Below are positions 34,249 to 41,991 of a DNA stretch of 64,000 bases, in pieces (position 1 is the stretch's first letter; each line of letters begins with the position of its first letter). The DNA is taken from NCBI GenBank assembly GCA_965277855.1, contig OZ255847.1, positions 2,728,001-2,792,000 on the forward strand. The letters run 5' to 3'. Made by a program: the position numbers and the translations under genes. The notes beneath the pieces were generated by a model. The model was not told the origin of the DNA. It ran no database searches and was given only the letters and a program-made list of their open reading frames with translations. The DNA comes from Bog-105 sp965277855 (GTDB lineage: Bacteria > Acidobacteriota > Terriglobia > Bryobacterales > Bryobacteraceae).

Positions 34249-36254
34249 GTAGAGTAGGTCACTGATTTGAAGTCATCTCCTCAGCGACCCCTCGTCAAAC
34301 CGTGCGTGCGGTTTTCCCGCACACGGCTTTCCGACTGTCTTCGGCCTGGCGCTTTACAGCGGCGCAAGGCGACCGTACCTTTCCTGGTCGCTACCACCGA
34401 CCGACAGGCTGTATAAACGAAACAGCTTGTGGTAATCGTAGAACCAGTTCGGCGGATGGTCCCTCCACCCCTTTGATCGCTTCTTGTGCTTCTTCCGCAA
34501 CATGATGCAGAGCGTGTAGGTCGTGTACTTGGCGACGCTCAAGAAATGCATCCTTGAGTTGCCCGTCTTGAAGTAATTGCCCCAACCTCGCAGGATCGGG
34601 TTCACCTTCTCCTGAATCAGGTCGGGGAGATCCCAGTGCTGTCCAGTTCGAACAACCTCGCGGATCTTCTCCTTGACGGACTTCATCGCCTTAGGAGTTG
34701 GATAGTAGAACGTTTTCAATTCGCCGGAGCGCTTGGAAGCACGGACGGCAAATCGGTGCCCCAGGAAATCGAAGGTATCTTCCCGGGCATTCAGTATCCG
34801 AGTTTTCTTGGCGTTCAGCGTCAGACCCAGGCGGTCAAGAACCACCCGAGCCTGATCCAGGTAGAACTCTGGCTGCCGACTGCACAAGATCACGAAGTCA
34901 TCGGCGTATCTCACAATGTGAGCATCGTGACGACGCTCGCCAAAGCCTCGTCTCTCCCAGGTTTGGTCCAGCCAATGCAGATAGAGGTTCGCAAGCAGCG
35001 GAGAAATGACTCCGCCCTGTGGGGTACCAGTCGTTTCCTTCCGGACTCCCATTTCCTCCATCACACCGGCCTTAAGCCACAGTGCAATCAGTTTCACAAC
35101 TGATCGGTCAATGATCTTGGTCCTCACCGACAGGAGCAGCTTGTCATGCGGAATCGTATCGAAATACGACTTGAGGTCCGCGTCAACAACCCAATGGCAC
35201 TTAAAGTTGAGCCACTTGTAGACCTCTCGCAGAGCTTGGTGAGCACTCTTGCGAGGCCGAAACCCATACGAGAAATCCCGGAAGCCCGCTTCGAACAAAG
35301 GTTCGATCACGATCTTCACTGCTGCCTGTATTACACGATCAACAATGACAGGTATCCCGAGCGGTCTTTGCGTTCCATCGGCCTTCGGGATGAACACCCT
35401 TCGGACCGGCAGAGGCTTGTACCGTTTCCCAACAAGCTTTTCGCGAATATCGCCCAGAAAGGCATCGACTCCCATACCATTCTCAACTTCTGAGAACGTT
35501 TGTCGGTCAACACCCGGAGCGCCTTGATTGGCTCTCACCTGAGCGTATGCCGCGCGAAGCACATCTTCGCGGCACACCTTGTCATACAGCACTCCGAATT
35601 TACGTCTCGGATTCGCCTTGGCTGCCAGATATAGTTTTCGTTGAAGTACTCGTACACTTTCTAAAGGCGTGTTTTGAGCTTTCGCAATCACACAGTACCT
35701 CCTCCCTCGAAAAACATGACAGAAGCAGAGGCCCTTCCCTCCGGCGAGGTTCTGTTGTCCTCACCATCAACGGTAGTATGGCCTCCTCCGACTCCTCTAT
35801 CCCGCTTTTCAAAGGCTTTCGGTGGACACCTTATACCTTCGATTACACGGTCGGTTATTCCGTGACAAGTAGAGGTCTCGTCTGTTCCACTCAGCTCTAT
35901 GCACGCATCCCATCCTCTATACCCCGAGTTCCAACCCTGGTTTCATGTGGCTCATTCATCCACCAGGGTTCGCGGCCTTCGTCCCCGTTCTAAAGACTCG
36001 GCGGAACCACCCTACACCGTGCTCTCCTAGCATGAACGCACGGCTGACATTTACGAGGCTTAACAGAGGTTCACTTTCGTTACGGGCTGCATGCTTGCGC
36101 GCGCCCACGGTCTAGGTCGGGGGCCACGTTTCTCCGGCGTCGCTCCCGCGTTTCAGTCACCATCCACGCGTACGCCATAGCTACACAGGCAATGAACCAA
36201 CTCCTGCAGCAGGACTTTCACCTGCAAGATACTGAGTGGCTTACCAGTCCACTC
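34249..36254 (-). mobile_element. Group II intron, copy B, inserted in the ssb stop codon
   Basis: Identical to copy A with an offset of exactly 2006 bases and no spacer. Its 5' boundary falls inside the ssb stop codon: exon ...CCGTTCT, then GAGTGG. The boundary is supported by an EBS1 candidate in domain I, AGAACGG (minus strand, 35985-35991), which is perfectly complementary to the last seven exon bases CCGTTCT. The unspliced message reads TGA (T plus intron GA) and the spliced message TAA (T plus 3' exon AA), so SSB is unaffected either way. Domain V is at 34297-34330. Confidence 0.92.
34354..35691 (-). CDS. ltrA: Group II intron reverse transcriptase/maturase (copy B)
   Basis: Same 445-residue protein as the one at 32348-33685, with identical sequence, intact YADD active site, maturase domain and ribosome-binding site. 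The identity of two complete copies means either a very recent duplication or re-homing event, or an assembly artefact. Either copy could supply splicing and mobility functions for both introns. Confidence 0.95.
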   Translation of the reverse strand: MIAKAQNTPLESVRVLQRKLYLAAKANPRRKFGVLYDKVCREDVLRAAYAQVRANQGAPGVDRQTFSEVENGMGVDAFLGDIREKLVGKRYKPLPVRRVFIPKADGTQRPLGIPVIVDRVIQAAVKIVIEPLFEAGFRDFSYGFRPRKSAHQALREVYKWLNFKCHWVVDADLKSYFDTIPHDKLLLSVRTKIIDRSVVKLIALWLKAGVMEEMGVRKETTGTPQGGVISPLLANLYLHWLDQTWERRGFGERRHDAHIVRYADDFVILCSRQPEFYLDQARVVLDRLGLTLNAKKTRILNAREDTFDFLGHRFAVRASKRSGELKTFYYPTPKAMKSVKEKIREVVRTGQHWDLPDLIQEKVNPILRGWGNYFKTGNSRMHFLSVAKYTTYTLCIMLRKKHKKRSKGWRDHPPNWFYDYHKLFRLYSLSVGGSDQERYGRLAPL

Positions 36255-36744
36255 AGAACGGAACGTCATCGTCGGTAATTTCCATACCGCCGAAATCATC
36301 TTCCGGCCCACCCCCCGGCGCTCCACCGCCCGCCGGACCTCGTCCACGGCTCGGAGCCCCACTGCGTGCCGCACCACCTTGCCCTGCCTCAGGCCCGCCG
36401 CCGCCTTCTCCCCGTCCGCCCAGCAAAATAACGTCGTCCGCCACCACATCGGTCGCGTACACCTTCTTGCCATCTTTGTCGTCATAGCTGCGGGTCTGGA
36501 TGCGGCCTTCCACATACACCTGCGTGCCTTTGACCAAATAGTTCGCCAGATTCTCTTTGCGCCAGACGCTCACATTCGTCCAATCCGTCTGCTCTTTCCA
36601 CTCGCCACTCTGCTGGTCCTTCCAGCGGCGATTCGTCGCCACCGAGAAGCGCGTCACCGCTGCCCCGGCTGGCGTGAACTTCGTTTCCGCGTCCCGGCCC
36701 AGGTGGCCAATCAAGAGGACCTTATTTACACTGCGGGATGCCAT
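36253..36744 (-). CDS. ssb: Single-stranded DNA-binding protein
   Basis: SSB of 163 residues that coats single-stranded DNA in replication and repair. The OB fold covers residues 1-110 (MASRSVNKVLLIGHLGRD, FSVATNRRWKD, DWTNVSVWRKENLANYLVKG, VYVEGRIQTRSYDDKDGKK). A Gly/Pro-rich linker and the acidic protein-interaction tip ITDDDVPF follow. I chose the ATG at 36744 (a TTG lies four codons upstream). The stop codon TGA is formed by the last exon T plus the first two intron bases. The original stop was evidently TAA. Confidence 0.95.
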   Translation of the reverse strand: MASRSVNKVLLIGHLGRDAETKFTPAGAAVTRFSVATNRRWKDQQSGEWKEQTDWTNVSVWRKENLANYLVKGTQVYVEGRIQTRSYDDKDGKKVYATDVVADDVILLGGRGEGGGGPEAGQGGAARSGAPSRGRGPAGGGAPGGGPEDDFGGMEITDDDVPF

Positions 36745-36778
36745 AATCTCTCGCAATGTATCACGTCGGGCGTCTTAA

Positions 36779-37276
36779 TCAGGCTTGACGAACGTCCACC
36801 GTAATTTCGCCGGCCCGAAACACCCCATCTTCCACCCGCTCGATTCCAATGCGTGTATGGATTTCGCCCCGGCGCGCAACCGGATCGATCACCCACACAT
36901 ACCTGACTCCGAACGCCAGATATTCTTCCACCTTGGTTCGCACCTCGACCGCCCTGTCGCCGGAGGAAAGAATTTCAACACAAAGGTGTGGCGCCTCTGT
37001 GAAAACATCTTCGTCCGGCTCACCAAAGGTTACGCATAAATCAGGCACTCGATAATGGGCTGGATCCGCCTGGGTCCTCAGGCGTTGCTCCGGCCAAACC
37101 TGGTAACCCCCACTAGGCCCCAATATAAAAAAGGTTCCAACGAGATAGCTCTGCATTTTGCTATGAGGTTTTAGGGGCATCGCGCGAGGAACGATCCTTC
37201 CTTCCACATATTCCGCGTCAGGCTCATACACCGAATGCAGGTACTCTTCGACACTCACCAGCTCAGTGGAAATCAT
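36779..37276 (-). CDS. Uma2 family protein (putative restriction-endonuclease-like fold)
   Basis: 165 residues of the Uma2/DUF820 family, which has a PD-(D/E)XK-like fold. The core carries AHYRVPDLCVTFGEPDED and EAPHLCVEILSSGDRAVEVRTKVEEYLAFGVRYVWVIDP: the Asp of VPDL and the Glu-x-Leu of VEIL are the candidate active-site residues. These genes multiply in cyanobacteria and Acidobacteriota. Their function is unknown; mobile or nuclease roles have been proposed. Two more lie at 56520-57680. Confidence 0.82.
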   Translation of the reverse strand: MISTELVSVEEYLHSVYEPDAEYVEGRIVPRAMPLKPHSKMQSYLVGTFFILGPSGGYQVWPEQRLRTQADPAHYRVPDLCVTFGEPDEDVFTEAPHLCVEILSSGDRAVEVRTKVEEYLAFGVRYVWVIDPVARRGEIHTRIGIERVEDGVFRAGEITVDVRQA

Positions 37277-37474
37277 CGATTCTTCCTACCTTTACTCTAA
37301 CCAGTTTCCTCCCGCTCCTACCTCCAAAAAACAACTGTTGACTCGCGTACTAGAACGTTCCTACAATTTTTCATAGAAGTTTTACAGATTGCTTCGTTCC
37401 AATTGAGCGATAATCATGGAACCGAGAGGCCGCTCGACGGCGACCTTTGCGCTTGATCTTTCGTTGGGGGATGA

Positions 37475-38779
37475 ATGGCATCGCGATTGAGTGGATCGTG
37501 TTCGCCCGTTTGCCGTTTTTCTAAACTGGCGCGCCCTGTTACCGGAGCGCTCCAGGCGAGCTTGCTTTCGCTCGTCCCTTTCCTTCTTTGTTCTGTTCCG
37601 GCCCGCTCTCAACTGCTGATCCGCCCCGCCGAACCGGGCGATCCCGTCAACATCATGCCGTCCGACATGGCCATCTTCGAGGCGGGCAACGAGCGCAAGG
37701 ATCTGCCCTGCGCCGTCACCCAGCGCAAACCCGAATTGGGCTTCGATCTCCGCTTCCACGCCGGCTACGATGTCACCGTCCCCTTGACTGAGGTTTCCGG
37801 GGATGGTGGCCGTTTAACCGTTGTTTTCCGTGTTTCTTCGCAAACCGACAAGAATTCGCCCGCCTATTTCGTCCAGCACATCAACGTGCCTACCGTCGCT
37901 GAAGAGGCCAAAGGCGATGCTCTCCTGCAAGGCGAAATCGACCTCGGCGAAGGCAACTATCACGTCGACTGGCTGATGCGCGATCGGGCCGAACGGATCT
38001 GCTCCTCCTCCTGGGACGTCGACGCCGCGCTGGCCCCCAAAGACCGCCCGATCAACCTCTTTGTCTCCCCTAACACCGTCACCGAAAACCCGCCCGAACC
38101 CTTCTTGAATGACACTCAGGTCCGCACTTCTCCCGCCCGGCCGGACAACCTGAACGTAAAACTCCTCGTCAACTTCGCTCCACAGGACGCTACATCAGCC
38201 GCCTTGCAGCGCTCCGACACCGATGCTCTCGTCAGCATCCTCAAAGCCATCCAGCGAGATCCACGAATTGGTAGGATTTCGCTCGTCGCCTTCAATATTT
38301 CAGAGGGCAAGGTAGTTTACCGTCAGGAAACCGCCGATCAGATCGACTTCCCTGCCCTGGGTCGCGCTTTAAACAACGTCAAATTAGGCACCGTCTCCGT
38401 CACCCAACTCGGGGAAAAGCAAAGCGAGACTAATTTCCTGGCAGGCCTTATAGAGAAAGAAGTCGCTGTCCCCATGCACCCCGATGCGGTGATCTTTGCC
38501 GGACCTAAAGCCATGCTCAAGGCCGATGTACCCCAGGAAGACTTGCGGCGCATCGGAGATGTTGAGTGCCCGGTCTTCTATATGAACTACAACCTGAACC
38601 CGCAGGCGGTGCCCTGGAAAGATTCCATCAGCCATGCCATCAAAGCGTTTCGGGGGACCGAGTACACCATTTCCCGGCCGCGTGATCTCTGGTTTTCCAC
38701 CAGCGAAATGATGAACCGCATCATCCGTACCAAACATAGTCGCCCGCTGGCCAGCGCTCTGTCTGGCGGCACCCACTAA
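37475..38779 (+). CDS. Exported protein of unknown function (434 aa)
   Basis: Starts at the ATG at 37475 behind a GGGGG stretch. A long signal peptide (hydrophobic core about residues 27-41, ending ARS) is followed by two regions: a beta-rich N-terminal half with LGFDLRFHAGYDVTVPL, and an alpha/beta half (LNVKLLVNFAPQDATSAAL, RISLVAFNISEGKVVYRQ, DAVIFAGPKAML) that looks like a von Willebrand A-type fold without a clear metal site. I believe it is an acidobacterial lineage-specific protein. Function unknown. Followed by the methyltransferase-like gene 77 bases later. Confidence 0.7.
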   Translation: MASRLSGSCSPVCRFSKLARPVTGALQASLLSLVPFLLCSVPARSQLLIRPAEPGDPVNIMPSDMAIFEAGNERKDLPCAVTQRKPELGFDLRFHAGYDVTVPLTEVSGDGGRLTVVFRVSSQTDKNSPAYFVQHINVPTVAEEAKGDALLQGEIDLGEGNYHVDWLMRDRAERICSSSWDVDAALAPKDRPINLFVSPNTVTENPPEPFLNDTQVRTSPARPDNLNVKLLVNFAPQDATSAALQRSDTDALVSILKAIQRDPRIGRISLVAFNISEGKVVYRQETADQIDFPALGRALNNVKLGTVSVTQLGEKQSETNFLAGLIEKEVAVPMHPDAVIFAGPKAMLKADVPQEDLRRIGDVECPVFYMNYNLNPQAVPWKDSISHAIKAFRGTEYTISRPRDLWFSTSEMMNRIIRTKHSRPLASALSGGTH

Positions 38780-38856
38780 CATGCCAATCTCAGCAACTTG
38801 GCCTTTCCCACAAAGCGCATCCGGGGTACACTAATGCCCAAAAGGGGATGCCTGAT

Positions 38857-39441
38857 ATGAGTTCTCTTGCCGTTCGTGTTACCACCCACTTCTCCGTCCT
38901 GTTGGTTGCCGCTGCCCTCGTTTGTTCCGCGCAGCAATCCGACCTCGACACCTTCACCAAGAAACTCGCTCCCTCCGTCGGTTCCCCCGAAAATGCCGTG
39001 GACAAAATACTCGAAGCGGCCAGTCTCAAACCCGGTGAGACACTGTACGACCTCGGCTGCGGCGATGGCCGTATTCTCGTCAAAGCCGCTAAAAAATATC
39101 GTGCCAAAGCTGTTGGCATCGAGATTTCCAGCGCCCTTGCTCAGCGCGCCGCCCAGGACGTGAAGAAGAAAGGGCTCACCGGCCAGGTCAAGGTTATTCA
39201 CGGCGATTTCATGAAGATGGATCTCAGCGCCGCTAACGTGGTCACTCTCTACCTGGCCCCCAGCGCCAACGATAGCCTTCGACCCAACCTGGAACGCGAA
39301 CTCAAACCGAACACCCGCGTTGTCTCGTACGACTATCCTATAGAAGGCTGGAATCCCATCAATACGTGGGAAACGTCCGGCCATCTCGGAGATGTCCATA
39401 CCATCTACCTTTACGAGGTTCCCAATTCCATTAAGAAGTAG
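38857..39441 (+). CDS. Putatively exported SAM-dependent methyltransferase-fold protein
   Basis: About 194 residues from the ATG at 38857, which has AAAGGGG nine bases upstream. A class I methyltransferase core is clear: motif I LYDLGCGDGRILVKAA, motif post-I VGIEIS, and VIHGDFMKMDLSAANVVTLYL. It resembles proteins annotated as methyltransferase domain 25 or protein-lysine methyltransferase. A convincing signal peptide (MSSLAVRVTTHFSVLLVAAA ... CSAQQ) precedes the domain, which is odd because SAM is cytoplasmic. The hydrophobic stretch could instead be a membrane anchor facing inward. Precedes pfkB by 6 bases. Confidence 0.78.
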   Translation: MSSLAVRVTTHFSVLLVAAALVCSAQQSDLDTFTKKLAPSVGSPENAVDKILEAASLKPGETLYDLGCGDGRILVKAAKKYRAKAVGIEISSALAQRAAQDVKKKGLTGQVKVIHGDFMKMDLSAANVVTLYLAPSANDSLRPNLERELKPNTRVVSYDYPIEGWNPINTWETSGHLGDVHTIYLYEVPNSIKK

Positions 39442-39447
39442 GCTCGC

Positions 39448-40443
39448 TTGAGCCCCGGGTTCGATGTTTTAGGTATAGGCCTGAACGCGACCGATACCCT
39501 GCTCCTGGTCAAAGAATTTCCTGCTTACGCCGGTAAAGTCGCCTTTGAGCGCGAACTGCTGAGCCCCGGCGGACAGGTCGCCACCGCTGTCGTTACCTGC
39601 GCCAACCTTGGTCTGCGCACCCAGTACATCGGCACCATTGGCGACGATGTCCGCGGCACCATGCAGCGCGAAAGCCTCGAGCAGGTAGGCGTCGATGCCA
39701 GCCGCTTGATTGTGCGCCGCGATTGTCCGAATCAAACCGCCTACATCGTCATCGATCAACGAACCGGCGAGCGCACCGTCCTATGGCAACGCTCTGATGG
39801 CTTGAAGCTGTCTCCCTCCGAACTTGATCCCAACGATATTCGTAACGCGAGACTCCTTCACATCGATGGCTACGACGTAGATGCTGCCACCTTTGCCGCC
39901 GCCGAGGCGCGCCGCCACGGCATCCCGGTCTCGCTCGATGTCGATACCGTCTATGCCGGATTCGATGCCGTGTTGCACAACGTCGATTACCTGGTGGCCG
40001 GCTCCTCCTGGCCCGGTAAATGGACGGGCGCAGCCGATCCATTTGATGCCCTCTCTCTTCTCGAACGCGAGTATCGTTGCGCCGTCACCGCCATGACCCT
40101 CGGCAGTCGCGGATCTCTCGCCCTGTTTCAGGGCGAATGGTATTACTCAGCGGCCTTTCAAGTGGACTGCGTCGATACCACCGGCGCCGGCGACGTCTTT
40201 CATGGTGCTTTCTGTTGTGCCATGCTCGATGGTATGGCCATGGAAGCCGCTCTGGAATTTTCGAACGCGGCGGCGGCCCTCAACTGCACCGCCATTGGAG
40301 CTCGTGGCCACGTACCCACCCGGACCGAAATCAAAACTCTGATGACGAATGCGGCCAGCGGCAAAGTGCAGCGGCTTTCCGCCGACGAGATTGTGGAACG
40401 GCTCGCTGAGACCGTTACCCATGCGGCCATCCCCCATCGATGA
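39448..40443 (+). CDS. PfkB family carbohydrate kinase
   Basis: 331-residue ribokinase-fold kinase, starting at a TTG. Family signatures are visible: an N-terminal GLNATDTLLLVKEFPAYAGK, the glycine-rich LSPGGQVATAVVTCANLGL (sugar lid, about residues 31-50) and the C-terminal catalytic DTTGAGDVFHGAF with the base Asp. The substrate may be ribose, fructose, adenosine or another sugar; it cannot be told from the sequence. It overlaps the rhomboid gene by 4 bases and follows the methyltransferase gene closely, so this is an operon of at least four genes. Confidence 0.85.
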   Translation: MSPGFDVLGIGLNATDTLLLVKEFPAYAGKVAFERELLSPGGQVATAVVTCANLGLRTQYIGTIGDDVRGTMQRESLEQVGVDASRLIVRRDCPNQTAYIVIDQRTGERTVLWQRSDGLKLSPSELDPNDIRNARLLHIDGYDVDAATFAAAEARRHGIPVSLDVDTVYAGFDAVLHNVDYLVAGSSWPGKWTGAADPFDALSLLEREYRCAVTAMTLGSRGSLALFQGEWYYSAAFQVDCVDTTGAGDVFHGAFCCAMLDGMAMEAALEFSNAAAALNCTAIGARGHVPTRTEIKTLMTNAASGKVQRLSADEIVERLAETVTHAAIPHR

Positions 40444-41099
40444 TCCCCTTAAGAGCCTTGCTGTTGCGCAATCGAACGCCGGTGATGACGCTCGCCTTGA
40501 TCGTGGTGAACACATTGTGCTTTCTCTTTGAGATGGCGCAGCCCCCCTATTTGCGCAATCTCTTCATCGAGCATTACGCGCTCGTCCCCGACCACCTCTA
40601 CCTGCCGGCCTTCATCACCTCCATGTTTCTCCACGGCGGCTGGCTGCATCTCATCGGCAACATGTGGTTCCTCTGGGTCTTCGGCTCGCACATTGAAGAC
40701 ACCATGGGTCCGGGCCGTTTTCTTATCTTTTATCTGCTGTCGGGAATAGCTTCCGCAGGCGTCCAGTTTGCCACCAGCCTAGGCAGCCCGGTTCCCACCA
40801 TCGGCGCCAGCGGCGCAATCGCCGGCGTTATGGGTGCATTTCTCATCCTCTATCCACGCGTGCGCGTAGTCACTTTGATCTTCATTTTCATCTTCATCAC
40901 CACCTACGATCTGCCCGCCGCGCTCATGCTCATTTACTGGTTCGCCCTCCAACTGCTCAGCGGAGTGTCTTCACTCGCCTCCGTCACCATGGCGCAGAAC
41001 ATCGCGTGGTTCGCGCATGTCGGCGGATTCCTGGCCGGGATTCTGCTCATCAAGCTCTTCCAAGGCGACCGCGGCCGCTATCGCTACTATCCCTCCTGA
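40440..41099 (+). CDS. Rhomboid family intramembrane serine protease
   Basis: 219 residues with six membrane segments. The catalytic serine is Ser124 in GASGAIAGVMG and the histidine partner is His193 in FAHVGGFLAG; HGGWLHLIGNMWFLWVFG in segment 2 has the conserved His and Asn residues. It cleaves transmembrane substrates within the inner membrane; its targets are unknown. It overlaps the upstream kinase stop by 4 bases, and the deacetylase gene starts 8 bases later. Confidence 0.92.
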   Translation: MIPLRALLLRNRTPVMTLALIVVNTLCFLFEMAQPPYLRNLFIEHYALVPDHLYLPAFITSMFLHGGWLHLIGNMWFLWVFGSHIEDTMGPGRFLIFYLLSGIASAGVQFATSLGSPVPTIGASGAIAGVMGAFLILYPRVRVVTLIFIFIFITTYDLPAALMLIYWFALQLLSGVSSLASVTMAQNIAWFAHVGGFLAGILLIKLFQGDRGRYRYYPS

Positions 41100-41107
41100 A
41101 CTCCTTC

Positions 41108-41851
41108 ATGCATGATCCGAACGAGCCGTTTGAAAACCTGCGCCCACTCGACGTCCTTGCCATCGCCGCCCATCCCGATGATGTCGAACAAACCTGCGGA
41201 GGCACGCTCATCCGCATGGCCGAGCGCGGTTATCGCAACGGCGTGCTCGATCTCACCGCCGGCGATATGGGTACCCGTGGCACCCCTGACCTGCGCATTC
41301 AGGAATCAAAAACGGCCGCCGAACATCTGCTGCTGAGCTGGCGTCAGAATCTGCGCTGGCCCGATGCCAGACTCGAAAATCACATCGCCTCCCGCATGAC
41401 CCTCGCCGGAGTCATCCGCCGCATCCGCCCGCGCGTCGTCATTCTGCCCTATTGGACAGGCCGCCACCCCGATCATTACCGCACCACCGAAATCGGCTAC
41501 GAAGCCTGCTTCCTCGCCGGGCTCCGGCGTCTCGAAGAAGATACACCTCCCCACCGCCCTTTCAAAATCCTCTACTCTTCCCTCTACGCCAACGTCACCC
41601 CGTCCTTTGTTGTCGATATCTCCATGCAGTTCGAGCGCCGCATGGCCGCTCTCTTCAGCTATGCGTCGCAATACGGCGATTCCGGCGAAGCAGCTGACTT
41701 ATTCCCGTCTCATTCCGAGATCGAAGAGCGCCTGGCCGCCATGGCCCGCTTCTACGGCAACCTCATTGGCGTCAAATATGGTGAACCGTTTGTTGTAAAA
41801 GAAACACTCGCCATTGAGGATATCGTTGCTATGCCGGTTCGCAGTATCTGA
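41108..41851 (+). CDS. bshB1: PIG-L/LmbE deacetylase, probable bacillithiol biosynthesis deacetylase BshB1
   Basis: 247-residue zinc-dependent N-acetylglucosaminyl deacetylase. The zinc and catalytic motif AAHPDDVE is near residues 18-25; LTAGDMGTRGTPDLRIQES is typical of the BshB1 group, and GRHPDHY supplies a further His. BshB1 makes GlcN-malate in bacillithiol synthesis. No bshA or bshC is in the window, so the assignment rests on sequence pattern alone. I chose the ATG at 41108 because the upstream extension lies inside the rhomboid gene. Confidence 0.8.
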   Translation: MHDPNEPFENLRPLDVLAIAAHPDDVEQTCGGTLIRMAERGYRNGVLDLTAGDMGTRGTPDLRIQESKTAAEHLLLSWRQNLRWPDARLENHIASRMTLAGVIRRIRPRVVILPYWTGRHPDHYRTTEIGYEACFLAGLRRLEEDTPPHRPFKILYSSLYANVTPSFVVDISMQFERRMAALFSYASQYGDSGEAADLFPSHSEIEERLAAMARFYGNLIGVKYGEPFVVKETLAIEDIVAMPVRSI

Positions 41852-41895
41852 ACCTGCCATTTCGATAACGGTCCTGCACTGCGACAGCGCATTCG

Positions 41896-41919
41896 GAGCC
41901 GCGAGCGAAGCGACCGGAG
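41896..41919 (+). repeat. Dispersed copy of the 24-base repeat core
   Basis: This segment (core GCGAGCGAAGCGACCGGAG) matches 31-54 with one difference and 3762-3785 with three. It is in the 140-base gap between the bshB1-like gene and the antiporter gene. The surrounding bases do not match the other copies, so the 24-base core is the repeated unit. Confidence 0.7.
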
Positions 41920-41991
41920 CACTTTACATACGGCCTAGTCCATCAACGAAAATGAATTGAGGCGATATCGCCCCTCTGTCTTCCCGAACTA

